Source of the DNA: JBBIOU01 sp037443205
Lineage (GTDB): Bacteria; Bacteroidota; Bacteroidia; Flavobacteriales_D; UBA2798
Direction: 5' to 3'
NCBI GenBank assembly: GCA_037443205.1
Contig: JBBIOU010000009.1
Span: 28,815-92,814 of the forward strand
Length of the DNA: 64,000 nt
The notes under the pieces are model-generated. The model did no database searches, had not been told where the DNA came from, and saw nothing but the letters and a program-made list of their open reading frames with translations. Position numbers and translations under genes: made by a program. This document shows positions 8,056-17,430 of this stretch, piece after piece. Each line of letters opens with the position of its first letter. The stretch's first letter is position 1.

Positions 8056-10392
8056 ATGAAGAAATTTTGGTTGTTTAAGATACTTTATTTTTATCCGGCA
8101 ATTATTTTATTAGCACAAACAGGCAATTCATTTTTTTTATTTAACACAGTTAAAGAAACACATTATCAGGTAAAAGAAATAAAAGGTATAAATTCTGATA
8201 AGAATAATGAGTTTTGTCCGGTTCTGTATCAGAATAACCTGCTTTTTGTTTCCGACCGTGAATACGATTATAATACATGGGGAGAGAAAAAATGGAAAAA
8301 AAGAAAAATACTTAATATGTATAAATCACTTCCCGGTGATAATATTACAGATAGTACAGAATTTTCAGAGGCGAAAATATTTGACGAAAAACTCGTGTAT
8401 ATCAATCATACCGGGCCATTAATTATATCAGCTGCAGGAGATGAAATAATTTTTACACGTGTAAACAAAATAAGAGGAAAAACCAATTATCCGGCCTTGT
8501 ATTCCATGAAAAAAGTAAACAACAAATGGAAACAGCCCCAAAAACTATCATTTGTTTCGGATGAATACATATATGCTCATCCGGCATTCTCTGAAAACGG
8601 GAAATATTTATACTTTGCAAGTAATATGCCCGGCACAATGGGCGGAACAGATATTTTTTACTGTGAAAGAAAAGAAGATGGCACATGGTCTTTACCGGTT
8701 AATTGCGGAGAAAATATTAATACTCCTTACAATGAAGTTTTTCCGGCAATTTATCAGAATCATCTTTATTTTTCATCCAATCGGCCGCAATCATACGGAA
8801 ACCTTGATTTTTACCGTTCTGAATTAAATAACAATGCTTTTTCAGCAGCAATAAACTTAGGTAATACCATTAATACACCTTATGATGATTTTGGAATTTG
8901 TTTTCTGCCGGATAATCAAACCGGTTTTTTTTCTTCAAACAGAAATGGTTCGGATGACATATTTTATTTTAAGACAATTGAAAAAGTTACTGTTATTTCA
9001 AAAGATTTAATAGGTAATTTTACCTACAAAAAACTTAATACTATTGCCTCGGGATTGGATTTTTTATTGCTGGATGACGAGGGAAATATTATATCGCAAA
9101 ATGTTACCGATAGTAACGGAAATTTTGTTTTCAGACATTTAGATGCAAATAAAAATTATTACCTGAAGTTGTTAAATGCAAACGATGATTATATACTTGC
9201 GTTTTACGACCAAAATAAGAATGAATTAGTTAGACTAACCAACGACAAACAAGGATACTTTACATATAAAAAACTAAATGCCGACTACTTTACAGTTTTA
9301 TCACTCATTGAAGCCGAAGATATTGTAATGAATAAGGCTACCTTAAGCGGGCAGTTTATCTATGAAAAATTACCGCAATTATATCCGGCCGAACAGCAGG
9401 TACTGCTTTTAGATGACAAAGGCAATATTATTCAAACAACCAAAACCGATAAATATGGCAACTTTACTTTTAAGGAACTTTCGTTGCAAACTCAATACCT
9501 GTTGAAATTAGAAGGTAATAGCGATGATGATGTAGTATTACTTATTTATAATAATGCCAATAATGTTACGGCCGAATTTAAGCGTAATAAACAAGGCAAT
9601 TTTGTTTACAGAAAATTAAACAGCCAATATTACAATATGCTTCGTTTGCTCGAAGTTAACGATGATACACTGGTAATGAATAAAAAATCGGTTACTATAG
9701 CAGGCTATTTTAATTATAAAAATTCAGATAAAAATGTGGCCGGGATGAAGTTTTATGTATTAGACGATAAAGGCAACAAGATAACCGAATCAGTCAGCAA
9801 CGAGAATGGTTATTTTAGAGTAAGAGGTTTGCCATTACTAGATAAATACATCTTTCAGATTGATGAAAATGACCCCAACTACAGCAAGTCTATTTACCTT
9901 AATATAATCAGCAGATTGGCCAAACCTTTGAGTTTGCTCGAGAGCGACTCTAAAGGCAGATTTATATACCGGAAATTAAAAGAACAATATTTTGAACTTA
10001 GCGAAAAACAACTGGATGATAATGTTAAACTTATTACCAACAAACAATCCATTAAAATATATTTTGATTTTAATAAACACCAGTTTAATAATACTTATCA
10101 TAAAGATTTAGACCTTATAGCGCTGGATATGAAAAATAACCCCAATTTAAGACTGCTGGTGGCCGGTCATGCCGATTCCAGAGGTACCGAGCAATATAAC
10201 CTTAATTTATCCCGTCTAAGAGCCGAGGCAGTTAAAAAATATTTATTAAAACACAACATCCCATCGCACAGGGTGCAGGTGCAATTTTATGGCGACTCTA
10301 AACCATCGGTAAACTGTAAAACCGACAAAGAATGTGACGAATATCTGCACAAAGAAAACAGACGTTGCGAGTTGGTTTTCCTTAACAATTAG
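8056..10392 (+). CDS. PD40/OmpA protein with three internal beta modules
   Basis: This 778-aa protein has a signal peptide (about residues 1-21, ending LLAQ) and PD40 repeats at about 45-310. Three related modules of roughly 110 residues begin near residues 319 (GNFTYKKLN), 431 (GQFIYEKLP) and 549 (GYFNYKNSD). Each contains LLDDxGN and a Gly-Asn-Phe/Tyr turn. A C-terminal OmpA peptidoglycan-binding domain follows (about 665-778; AGHADSRGTEQYN, LSRLRAEAVKKYL). It starts 8 bases after the PorP/SprF gene and closes the operon. By analogy with PorE it may anchor the partner complex to peptidoglycan. Confidence 0.85.
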   Translation: MKKFWLFKILYFYPAIILLAQTGNSFFLFNTVKETHYQVKEIKGINSDKNNEFCPVLYQNNLLFVSDREYDYNTWGEKKWKKRKILNMYKSLPGDNITDSTEFSEAKIFDEKLVYINHTGPLIISAAGDEIIFTRVNKIRGKTNYPALYSMKKVNNKWKQPQKLSFVSDEYIYAHPAFSENGKYLYFASNMPGTMGGTDIFYCERKEDGTWSLPVNCGENINTPYNEVFPAIYQNHLYFSSNRPQSYGNLDFYRSELNNNAFSAAINLGNTINTPYDDFGICFLPDNQTGFFSSNRNGSDDIFYFKTIEKVTVISKDLIGNFTYKKLNTIASGLDFLLLDDEGNIISQNVTDSNGNFVFRHLDANKNYYLKLLNANDDYILAFYDQNKNELVRLTNDKQGYFTYKKLNADYFTVLSLIEAEDIVMNKATLSGQFIYEKLPQLYPAEQQVLLLDDKGNIIQTTKTDKYGNFTFKELSLQTQYLLKLEGNSDDDVVLLIYNNANNVTAEFKRNKQGNFVYRKLNSQYYNMLRLLEVNDDTLVMNKKSVTIAGYFNYKNSDKNVAGMKFYVLDDKGNKITESVSNENGYFRVRGLPLLDKYIFQIDENDPNYSKSIYLNIISRLAKPLSLLESDSKGRFIYRKLKEQYFELSEKQLDDNVKLITNKQSIKIYFDFNKHQFNNTYHKDLDLIALDMKNNPNLRLLVAGHADSRGTEQYNLNLSRLRAEAVKKYLLKHNIPSHRVQVQFYGDSKPSVNCKTDKECDEYLHKENRRCELVFLNN

Positions 10393-10742
10393 TTATGGAT
10401 ATATTTTGCAACTTCTGCAATTGTTTTTTTACTGTTGCCGATAAATATTTTATCATTAACGATAATAACCGGACGTTTTAAAAAGGTATATTCTTCTAAA
10501 ATATATTTTCTGTAGTCGCTTTCGCTAAGCTTTTGCTTGTTTAAACCCAATTGCCTCTATTTTATGGCTATTTTACTGAATAATGCCTCATAGCTGCCGG
10601 CAAGTGTGGCCATATAATCTAACTGTTCGGGGCTTATTTTTTCGGTCTTAATATCCTGCATAGTAACATCCTTTCCGGGATTTAGATTTTTTATTATTTT
10701 TTGACAGGTAGAACAACCCGATAAGTGATAAATTTTTTTCAT
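10389..10742 (-). pseudogene. ArsC/Spx-family thioredoxin-fold protein interrupted by an amber codon
   Basis: The frame from ATG 10742 encodes MKKIYHLSGCSTCQK with a CxxC at residues 10-13, typical of ArsC-like reductases. It reads 61 codons to an in-frame TAG (minus strand, 10557-10559). The same frame then continues without a break through YILEEYTFLKRPVI and DKIFIGNSKKT to a TAA at 10389-10391, giving 117 codons, the normal family size. The TAG sits where relatives commonly have an aromatic residue, so one base change from TAT/TAC could explain it. It could be a true nonsense mutation, a readthrough product or a consensus error. The 3' end overlaps the convergent OmpA gene by 4 bases. Confidence 0.8.
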
Positions 10743-10790
10743 CTTGCACCCAATTTTTTTATTTTAACACCAAAGTTAACAGTTTATTTA

Positions 10791-11960
10791 ATGAACGAGG
10801 AAAAAATTAAAATCAATCCCTTAAAAATATATTTACCCATTGCACTAGGATTGGCTGTAACACTAGTTTTATTTTATTACGCACTTAAAGATGTAAAATT
10901 TCAGCAGGTTGAAAAAGGTAAAGGAAATTTTGTATGGATAGATTATAACAACAATAAACAAATTGATTTTACAAATGAAAAAGATTTTGTTACTGCTGAC
11001 CAAGGTGATTTTATAAAAATAACAACCCGCGATACACTAAAAAACATCAACTGGAACAGTAATATCCTTCTGTTTATAACTTTAGCAATACTGATGATGA
11101 TTGTACGGGATTTAGGGTATATTATAAGAATAAGATTATTAACTGATAAACAATTAAGCTGGAGACAATCATTCAGAGTAATCATGTTGTGGGAATTTGC
11201 TTCGGCACTAACACCGGGTGTAGTAGGAGGTGCGGCTATAGCCATGTTTATTTTAAATAAAGAAGGAGTTAAAATTGGCAGAGCCACTGCACTGGTATTA
11301 ATTACGGCTCTGATGGATGAATTATTTTATGTAATTATAGTGCCCGCAGTAATCATTTTTGCAGGTACCGATACATTTTTTCCACAAGCATTTTCACAAG
11401 AATTTTTAGGTATGAAATTCAATGCACAAGGTATATTTTGGATAGGCTTTGCCATCATTTGTCTGATAACCGTTTTGTTGTTTACAGCTATATTTATTTT
11501 TCCATTAGGCTTTAAAAAAATAATGCTATGGATATGTAAATTACCCTTCTTAAAAAGATACACAGCACAAGCCGAAAAAACCGGAAACGATATCATTACT
11601 ACTTCCAATGAATTAAAAGGAAAAAATATTTTGTACTGGTTAAAAGTATTCGGAGCAACAGCATTTTCGTGGACAGGAAGATTTTTAGTGATAAATTTCA
11701 TCATCCAAGCATTTGCACCGGTGGCTAATCAATTAATGGTATTTGCCCGGCAATTAACCATGTGGGTTATAATGCTGGTAAGCCCTACGCCCGGTGGCAG
11801 CGGCATTGCCGAAATTGCTTTTTCAGGCTTTTTAGCAGATTTATTACCCTTTGGTTTAGCAGCTATTTTAGCAGTTATGTGGCGACTTATCAGTTATTAC
11901 CCTTATTTATTTATCGGTTCGTTTTTATTACCACAATGGATAACCAAAAAATCAACATAA
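10791..11960 (+). CDS. Lysylphosphatidylglycerol-synthase-type flippase-domain membrane protein
   Basis: This 389-aa integral membrane protein has about eight hydrophobic segments and fits the LPG_synthase_TM/UPF0104 family. ALTPGVVGGAAIAMFIL and SPTPGGSGIAEIAF are the two family-typical Pro/Gly-rich motifs. An unusual insert of about 60 polar residues separates the first two membrane segments. Relatives include the transmembrane part of MprF, which flips aminoacylated lipids, and proteins of unknown function. No synthase domain is present, so lipid flipping is only a guess. I chose ATG 10791; an in-frame start at 10725 would add 22 residues but would overlap the divergent ArsC-like gene. Confidence 0.75.
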   Translation: MNEEKIKINPLKIYLPIALGLAVTLVLFYYALKDVKFQQVEKGKGNFVWIDYNNNKQIDFTNEKDFVTADQGDFIKITTRDTLKNINWNSNILLFITLAILMMIVRDLGYIIRIRLLTDKQLSWRQSFRVIMLWEFASALTPGVVGGAAIAMFILNKEGVKIGRATALVLITALMDELFYVIIVPAVIIFAGTDTFFPQAFSQEFLGMKFNAQGIFWIGFAIICLITVLLFTAIFIFPLGFKKIMLWICKLPFLKRYTAQAEKTGNDIITTSNELKGKNILYWLKVFGATAFSWTGRFLVINFIIQAFAPVANQLMVFARQLTMWVIMLVSPTPGGSGIAEIAFSGFLADLLPFGLAAILAVMWRLISYYPYLFIGSFLLPQWITKKST

Positions 11961-11992
11961 ACCTCTATTATAATTAATATGATTAGTATTAT

Positions 11993-12130
11993 AAACCCAA
12001 ATTCAGCATTAGAAATTTGAAATAAATCCAAATTTTCCGACAGAGGCGGACTGAGTGTGTTGAGTATCGTGTGGGATTTGGGTTATCCGCCATCAGGCGA
12101 ACATTACGCATTAGCATGCGTAATGTGGGA
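11993..12130. repeat. Type A dispersed palindromic repeat (copy A9)
   Basis: Arms AAACCCAAAT (from 11993) and ATTTGGGTTA (12075-12084) frame the left part. They are followed by CGCC-ATCA-GGCG and then a perfect 11-base inverted repeat, ACATTACGCAT and ATGCGTAATGT, around the loop TAGC. The segment 12073-12111 recurs with one mismatch at 19573-19611. Confidence 0.75.
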
Positions 12131-12139
12131 TAAATATAA

Positions 12140-12147
12140 TATATTTG
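12140..12147 (+). promoter_or_regulatory. Bacteroidota -7 box for the subtilase gene
   Basis: TATATTTG matches TAnnTTTG exactly, with four bases to the ATG at 12152. This is the same spacing as at purK and suggests a leaderless mRNA. Confidence 0.5.
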
Positions 12148-12151
12148 AACT

Positions 12152-13834
12152 ATGTTTGCTCATGTTAATAATAAATACTTACTAAAAATCATTCTATGTT
12201 TATTTGGTTACAATACTTTGTATGCACAAACACGCCCTGATTGCTACCTGGTATTTTTTACCGATAAAAATAATTCACCGTATAGTTTAAACAATCCGCA
12301 ACAATACCTTTCGCTCCGGGCCATAGAACGCAGGCAAAAACAACAGATAACGCTTAAAGAAAACGACCTGCCGGTTAATCCGGCATATATCAATGCTGTA
12401 TTATCTACCGGAAATGTAACGCTTAAATTAAAATCAAAATGGTTTAATGCCATTACCATACAAACTACCGATAGCAATGCATTGCAATTAATATCGCAAT
12501 TACCTTTTGTAAGTTCGGTAAGAAGTGTGCAAACAACCAACCAACACCTGCGTAATACCAAAGAATTATTTTTTAATACTCCTAAAGAGCAATTACAAAT
12601 ACAATCAGATTTTTGTAACGAATATGGTCAGGCATGCAACCAGATAAATATGCTGAACGGAATATCATTACATAAATTGGGATATACCGGTAAAGGAATG
12701 ATAATTGCCCAAATGGATTCAGGATACCCTGATGTACTTAATATGCAATGTTTTGCAAATATGCTGCAAGAAAACAGATTGCTCTGTTATTACGATTTTG
12801 TTGACCTCGAAACAGATGTATTTAATAATCCCAGCTCGCACGGAACATTAGTATTATCAACCATGGCAGCTAAACTACCCGGGCAATACATAGGTACAGC
12901 GCCCGATGCTTCATACATGTTATTTGTTACAGAAGATGCACCTGTAGAATATATAATTGAAGAAGATAATTGGGTTGCCGCAGCCGAATTTGCCGACAGT
13001 GCAGGCGCAGATATTATTAATACCTCATTGGGTTATACAACTTTTGACGATAGCACACAAAATCATACCTATGCCGATATGAACGGAAAAACAGCGCGCA
13101 TCAGCATTGCCTCAACCATTGCCGCAAGCAAAGGAATATTGTGTGTAACCAGTGCCGGTAACCAGGGTAATAGTCCGTGGTTTTATATCAGCGCACCGGC
13201 CGATGCTGATAGCATTCTAAGTGTTGGGGCTGTTAATCAACATGGGGTGTATGCCGCTTTCAGTTCTAAAGGCCCTACCAGCGATGGCAGAATAAAACCC
13301 GATGTAGCTGCACAAGGTAATAATGCCGTATTTATATGGCCGGGTGGAAACATTGCCACAGGCAACGGCACTTCATTTTCTTCACCCATATTGGCCGGCA
13401 TGGCCGCCAGCTTGTGGCAAGCTCATCCTGATAAAACCAATCTGCAAATTATTGAGGCCATCAAACAATCGGCTTCGCAGTATAACCATCCCGATACCTT
13501 AATTGGTTATGGTATTCCCGATTTTTACAAGGCTCATCGCATACTTAGCGGATTAAATACAAACTATTACGATTTTAATCTGATAAATATTTTTCCCAAT
13601 CCATTTACAGACAGATTTAACATCGAATTACTGGCCGGTGAAGAAACACAAATTGAATTTATTTTATATGATTATGCCGGAAGAATTATCTGGAGTAAAA
13701 CACATCCATTAACCCCAAACAAAAATAATTTGCTTACCATATACGACACTAATCCGCCCTTATCAAAAGGCCTGTATTATCTATTCTGCAAATCTTCACA
13801 AAATACAAGGGTACTAAAATTGGTAAAACAATAA
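12152..13834 (+). CDS. Secreted subtilisin-like serine protease with T9SS type A C-terminal domain
   Basis: This 560-aa S8-family protease has a signal peptide ending near LYAQ (residue 26) and a propeptide-like region to about 170. The catalytic triad is visible: Asp189 (AQMDSGYPD), His230 (NPSSHGT) and Ser408 (GNGTSFSSP), with the oxyanion Asn337 (SAGNQGN). The last 80 residues carry the type A sorting pattern, IFPNPF followed by a short beta domain ending GLYYLF and LKLVKQ. It should be exported across the inner membrane by Sec and then across the outer membrane by the T9SS. It stands alone, with repeats upstream. Confidence 0.9.
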   Translation: MFAHVNNKYLLKIILCLFGYNTLYAQTRPDCYLVFFTDKNNSPYSLNNPQQYLSLRAIERRQKQQITLKENDLPVNPAYINAVLSTGNVTLKLKSKWFNAITIQTTDSNALQLISQLPFVSSVRSVQTTNQHLRNTKELFFNTPKEQLQIQSDFCNEYGQACNQINMLNGISLHKLGYTGKGMIIAQMDSGYPDVLNMQCFANMLQENRLLCYYDFVDLETDVFNNPSSHGTLVLSTMAAKLPGQYIGTAPDASYMLFVTEDAPVEYIIEEDNWVAAAEFADSAGADIINTSLGYTTFDDSTQNHTYADMNGKTARISIASTIAASKGILCVTSAGNQGNSPWFYISAPADADSILSVGAVNQHGVYAAFSSKGPTSDGRIKPDVAAQGNNAVFIWPGGNIATGNGTSFSSPILAGMAASLWQAHPDKTNLQIIEAIKQSASQYNHPDTLIGYGIPDFYKAHRILSGLNTNYYDFNLINIFPNPFTDRFNIELLAGEETQIEFILYDYAGRIIWSKTHPLTPNKNNLLTIYDTNPPLSKGLYYLFCKSSQNTRVLKLVKQ

Positions 13835-13910
13835 CGGCTTATCGGTAAAGTATTGATAAACAATTGTTAAAAAATACTTTAAAGGTTTCCACATACTGCC
13901 ATTATATTTA

Positions 13911-13918
13911 TAACTTTG
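13911..13918 (+). promoter_or_regulatory. Bacteroidota -7 box for the TPR/ComA operon
   Basis: TAACTTTG matches TAnnTTTG exactly and lies 23 bases before ATG 13942, the first gene of the six-gene cluster. Confidence 0.5.
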
Positions 13919-13941
13919 TTATTTAAAATATCATATCAAAT

Positions 13942-15372
13942 ATGAGCGAAAGCCAAGGTTGGAATGAAGACGAGTTTTTTGACGAAGATGAAGAAGTTAC
14001 CCTGCACCTGAAAAGGTTTGAGCAGATGATAAACAACAATGAAAACTATTTTTTTGATGTAGAAGTATTTGAAAGCATCATAGATAACTACCTGTATCAA
14101 AACGATATAAAAAAAGCATTAAAAGCAATAACTGTAGCTGTTTCGCAACACCCTGACGCAGTACCCATACTATTAAGAAAAGCAGAGATACACGCTTCAT
14201 CAGGAAAATTAAATAAAGCGCTTGAAATATTAATGCGTATAGAACATTTAGACCCCGGTAATGAAGATGGCTACATTTTAAAAGCAGGCATATACAGCCA
14301 GCAGCGCAACTACAAAGAAGCCATCAGAGCCTTAAAAAAAGCCATCCATATTGCAGGAGAAGAAGAAGCAGATGATTTATATGTTGACCTTGCATTTGAA
14401 TACGAAAATTTAAAAGAGTGGAATAAAGCCATTGAATGTTTGCATAAAGCACTTCAGATTAATCGCGAAAACGAAGCAGCACTCTACGAACTGGCCTATT
14501 GTTACGAAATGAGTAATAGCCAGGAATCGGGCATTAAATTCTTTAGCGAATTTATAGACAATAATCCCTATTCATTTACGGCATGGTATAACTTAGGCAA
14601 TATGTTTGTTCGCAAATCATTATACGAAAAAGCTATACAAGCCTACGATTATTGCATAGCCATAAACGAATATTTTTCTTCGGCCTACTTCAATAAAGCC
14701 AATGCACTGGTACATATCGAACAATATCAGCAAGCTATTGAATGTTACCTGCAAACATTTAATTATGAAGAACCACAGGCCATTACCTATTGCTATATGG
14801 GCGAGTGTTACGAAAAAATGAACTACCCGTCCGAAGCCTACAAGCATTTTTTAAAAGCCACCGATATGGCACCGGATATGGCCGAAGCCTGGGTTGGCCT
14901 TGCCGTAGCTGCCGGAAATTTAGATAAAATAAATATGGCTATAGAATATATGCACAAAGCATTGCAAATAGAAGCTTCCAATGCAGATTATTACTATATA
15001 TATGCTGAAATTTTAGAAAAAGCAGGACTCATCGAACAGGCGAACATGGCTTTTAAAAATGCTCTTTCTATTGATGAACACAATACAGAACTTTTTTTAG
15101 ATTATACCAACTTTTTGTTTGAAAATTACAGTGCAGATACAGCCATTGAAGAATTAGAAAACAATCTTGAATATTACAACTTTGAAGCCGATTTGCTTTA
15201 CCGGCTGGGAGTATATTATTACTTAAACGGCAAACTTAAAACAGCATTATTATACATAGAAAATGCGCTACAAAAAGATTATAAAGCCCATATTAAAATG
15301 ATAGACTATTTACCCGAAATAGTTTATAACAACGAAATAATGCAATTAATAGAAATTTATAAAAAGAAATGA
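13942..15372 (+). CDS. Tetratricopeptide-repeat protein
   Basis: This 476-aa soluble protein has no signal peptide. An acidic N-terminus (DEFFDEDEEVTLHLKRF) leads into at least ten TPR units of about 34 residues from residue 35 on, such as AIRALKKAIHI, AIECLHKALQI, AIQAYDYCIAI and AIEYMHKALQI. It should be a cytoplasmic protein-protein scaffold; its partners are unknown. It heads a tight operon and its last 4 bases overlap the ComA-like gene (ATGA), implying translational coupling. The coupling does not by itself prove a shared pathway. Confidence 0.88.
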   Translation: MSESQGWNEDEFFDEDEEVTLHLKRFEQMINNNENYFFDVEVFESIIDNYLYQNDIKKALKAITVAVSQHPDAVPILLRKAEIHASSGKLNKALEILMRIEHLDPGNEDGYILKAGIYSQQRNYKEAIRALKKAIHIAGEEEADDLYVDLAFEYENLKEWNKAIECLHKALQINRENEAALYELAYCYEMSNSQESGIKFFSEFIDNNPYSFTAWYNLGNMFVRKSLYEKAIQAYDYCIAINEYFSSAYFNKANALVHIEQYQQAIECYLQTFNYEEPQAITYCYMGECYEKMNYPSEAYKHFLKATDMAPDMAEAWVGLAVAAGNLDKINMAIEYMHKALQIEASNADYYYIYAEILEKAGLIEQANMAFKNALSIDEHNTELFLDYTNFLFENYSADTAIEELENNLEYYNFEADLLYRLGVYYYLNGKLKTALLYIENALQKDYKAHIKMIDYLPEIVYNNEIMQLIEIYKKK

Positions 15373-16172
15373 ATTTTACACTGCCACATATACCCGAACG
15401 CATTGCAAAACCCCGTAAAAGCGGTATAAACATGATGATGGATAAAGGACTGTCGCTAATCGAAACAGAAGCCTTTATTCAAAGTTCAGCCGAATTTACC
15501 GATTTGGTAAAATTTGGATTTGGTACGGCCATGGTTACAGCCAACCTCGAAGAAAAAATTAAATTATACAAACAAGCCAAAATCAACCCTTACTTTGGTG
15601 GCACCTTGTTCGAAGCCTTTATTGCCAGAAATAAATTTGATGATTACCGAAAACTTATTTCGAAGTACAAACTTGAATATGTAGAAATTTCGGATGGCTC
15701 CATTGTTTTAAATCATGACGAAAAATGTAAATACATCCAAAAATTATCCAAAGATTTTACGGTGCTTTCGGAAGTAGGTTCTAAAGAAGCGGGCATCATC
15801 ATTAGTCCGGGTAAATGGATAAGAATGATGCGTAAAGAAATTGAAGCAGGAGCATGGAAAGTAATTGCCGAAGGAAGAGAAAGCGGTACGGTAGGAATTT
15901 TTCGCCCCAGCGGGCATGCACATACATTGCTGATTAATAAAATTACAGCCAAAATAAAACCCGAAGACATCATGTGGGAAGCTCCAAAAAAAGAACAACA
16001 GGTATGGTTTATCAAACATTTTGGAGCTAATGTAAATTTAGGGAATATATCACCCAACGAAATCGTAGCTTTAGAATGTTTAAGATTAGGTTTAAGAGGA
16101 GATACTTTTTTTACCTTTTTACCTGCTGAAGTAGCCCAAAAAATAAAATATCCCGATAAAAAGAAATCATAA
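15369..16172 (+). CDS. comA: Phosphosulfolactate synthase (ComA family)
   Basis: The 267-aa protein matches the ComA family, in which phosphoenolpyruvate plus sulfite give (2R)-phosphosulfolactate. Family features include the N-terminal GINMMMDKGLSL, the FGFGTAMV segment, NPYFGGTLFE (about residues 75-84), VEISDGSI, and the Lys/Glu-rich active-site stretch AWKVIAEGRESGTVGIF (about 165-181). In methanogens this starts coenzyme M synthesis. In Bacteroidota there is no coenzyme M pathway, so sulfonate or cysteate production is the more likely use. It is coupled to the TPR gene upstream and lies 14 bases before a rhodanese gene. The substrate in this organism is inferred, not shown. Confidence 0.82.
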   Translation: MNFTLPHIPERIAKPRKSGINMMMDKGLSLIETEAFIQSSAEFTDLVKFGFGTAMVTANLEEKIKLYKQAKINPYFGGTLFEAFIARNKFDDYRKLISKYKLEYVEISDGSIVLNHDEKCKYIQKLSKDFTVLSEVGSKEAGIIISPGKWIRMMRKEIEAGAWKVIAEGRESGTVGIFRPSGHAHTLLINKITAKIKPEDIMWEAPKKEQQVWFIKHFGANVNLGNISPNEIVALECLRLGLRGDTFFTFLPAEVAQKIKYPDKKKS

Positions 16173-16186
16173 ACACATTATTTTCA

Positions 16187-16504
16187 ATGAAAGAAATTAC
16201 ACCCCGCGAATTAAAAGCAAAATTAGATGCTAAAGAAAACATACAGGTGATAGACGTGCGCGAACCCTACGAAGCAGAAATATGCAGCATTGGCGCTGAA
16301 CTAATACCCATGGGCGATGTGCTGAATAATATTGATAAAATCAGTAAAGACATCCCCGTTATTATTCATTGCCGTAGCGGTAAACGCTCTGCAGCAGTAA
16401 TAAGCAGTCTCGAAACCCAGTTTGGCTTCACCAATTTGTATAATCTTAAAGGTGGAATACTTGCCTGGGCGGATGAAGTTGATAGCTCCCTGCCTAAATA
16501 TTAA
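16187..16504 (+). CDS. Single-domain rhodanese
   Basis: This 105-aa single-domain rhodanese has the CH2A motif VIDVREPYE (residues 21-29) and the six-residue active loop CRSGKR, whose Cys62 would carry the persulfide. Rhodaneses move sulfane sulfur, for example from thiosulfate, releasing sulfite. The gene sits between the sulfite-using ComA-like enzyme (14-base gap) and the DUF368 gene (17-base gap), so supply of sulfite is an attractive inference. Small rhodaneses have many other uses, so this is not firm. Confidence 0.85.
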   Translation: MKEITPRELKAKLDAKENIQVIDVREPYEAEICSIGAELIPMGDVLNNIDKISKDIPVIIHCRSGKRSAAVISSLETQFGFTNLYNLKGGILAWADEVDSSLPKY

Positions 16505-16521
16505 ACTTTTTCTATAAACCA

Positions 16522-17430
16522 ATGAATAATCGCATTAAACTATATCTAAAAGGCATAGCTATGGGAGCGGCAGATGTGGTGCCCGGTGTTTCGGGTGGTA
16601 CAATTGCTTTTATTTCGGGTATATACGATGAGTTGTTAAATTCAATTAACTCCATCAATCTAAAGGCTTTTAAAGTGTTATTTAAAAATGGTCTTTTGGC
16701 ATTTTGGAAACACATCAATGCAAATTTTTTATTAGTTCTTTTGTTAGGAATTATTACCGCCATTTTTACATTATCCAAATTAATAACTTATTTGTTGGAT
16801 AATTATCCGGTATATGTTTGGGCATTTTTTTTCGGTTTAATTGCAGCCAGTATTATTTACGTTGCTAAACAAATAAAATATTGGAGCATTTCGGTTCTTG
16901 TCTTTTTGTTACTTGGAACAAGCATAGCCTGGCTAATAACCCGCACCGGCATAGCCATAGAAAATACCCAAACCTGGTATATCTTTATTTGCGGATGTGT
17001 AGCAATTTGCGCCATGATTTTACCCGGTATATCGGGCAGTTTTATTTTGGTGCTCATGGGTACATATAATTATATTCTTACATCGGTTAAAGAATTTAAA
17101 ATAATGGTAATTGCAGTATTTGCATCAGGTTGTATAATCGGATTGCTTTCATTTTCCAGATTATTATCATTTTTGCTCAATAAATTTCAGGTATTTACTA
17201 TTGCTCTGCTTACGGGTTTTTTAGTGGGTTCGCTCAATAAAATTTGGCCATGGAAAGAAACCTTGCAAACATTTACCGATTCAAAAGGAAAAATTATACC
17301 TATACTCGAAAAAAATGTTTTACCTGCCGATATTTCAGAAATACTTCTTGCCCTGATTACGGCAGTTGCAGGATTTTTGCTGATTTTTATTGTTGAAAAA
17401 ATAGCAGTAAATAAAACAACGGATGCCTGA
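16522..17430 (+). CDS. DUF368 (PopT-type) polyprenyl-phosphate transporter
   Basis: This 302-aa protein has eight or so membrane segments. Its N-terminus, KGIAMGAADVVPGVSGGTIAF (shown in part: GAADVVPGVSGGTIAF), and the internal ILPGISGSFILVLMGTY are the twin motifs of the DUF368 family. Members of this family were shown to recycle undecaprenyl phosphate across the inner membrane. The twin motifs reflect an inverted internal repeat. It overlaps the FAD dehydrogenase gene by 8 bases. Whether the carrier acts with the rest of this operon is unknown. Confidence 0.85.
   Translation: MNNRIKLYLKGIAMGAADVVPGVSGGTIAFISGIYDELLNSINSINLKAFKVLFKNGLLAFWKHINANFLLVLLLGIITAIFTLSKLITYLLDNYPVYVWAFFFGLIAASIIYVAKQIKYWSISVLVFLLLGTSIAWLITRTGIAIENTQTWYIFICGCVAICAMILPGISGSFILVLMGTYNYILTSVKEFKIMVIAVFASGCIIGLLSFSRLLSFLLNKFQVFTIALLTGFLVGSLNKIWPWKETLQTFTDSKGKIIPILEKNVLPADISEILLALITAVAGFLLIFIVEKIAVNKTTDA

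Noticed and set aside
10725..10790. Upstream start for the flippase-like protein
   Set aside because: It would overlap the divergent ArsC-like gene start and add a stretch absent from the expected membrane topology; ATG 10791 is better.
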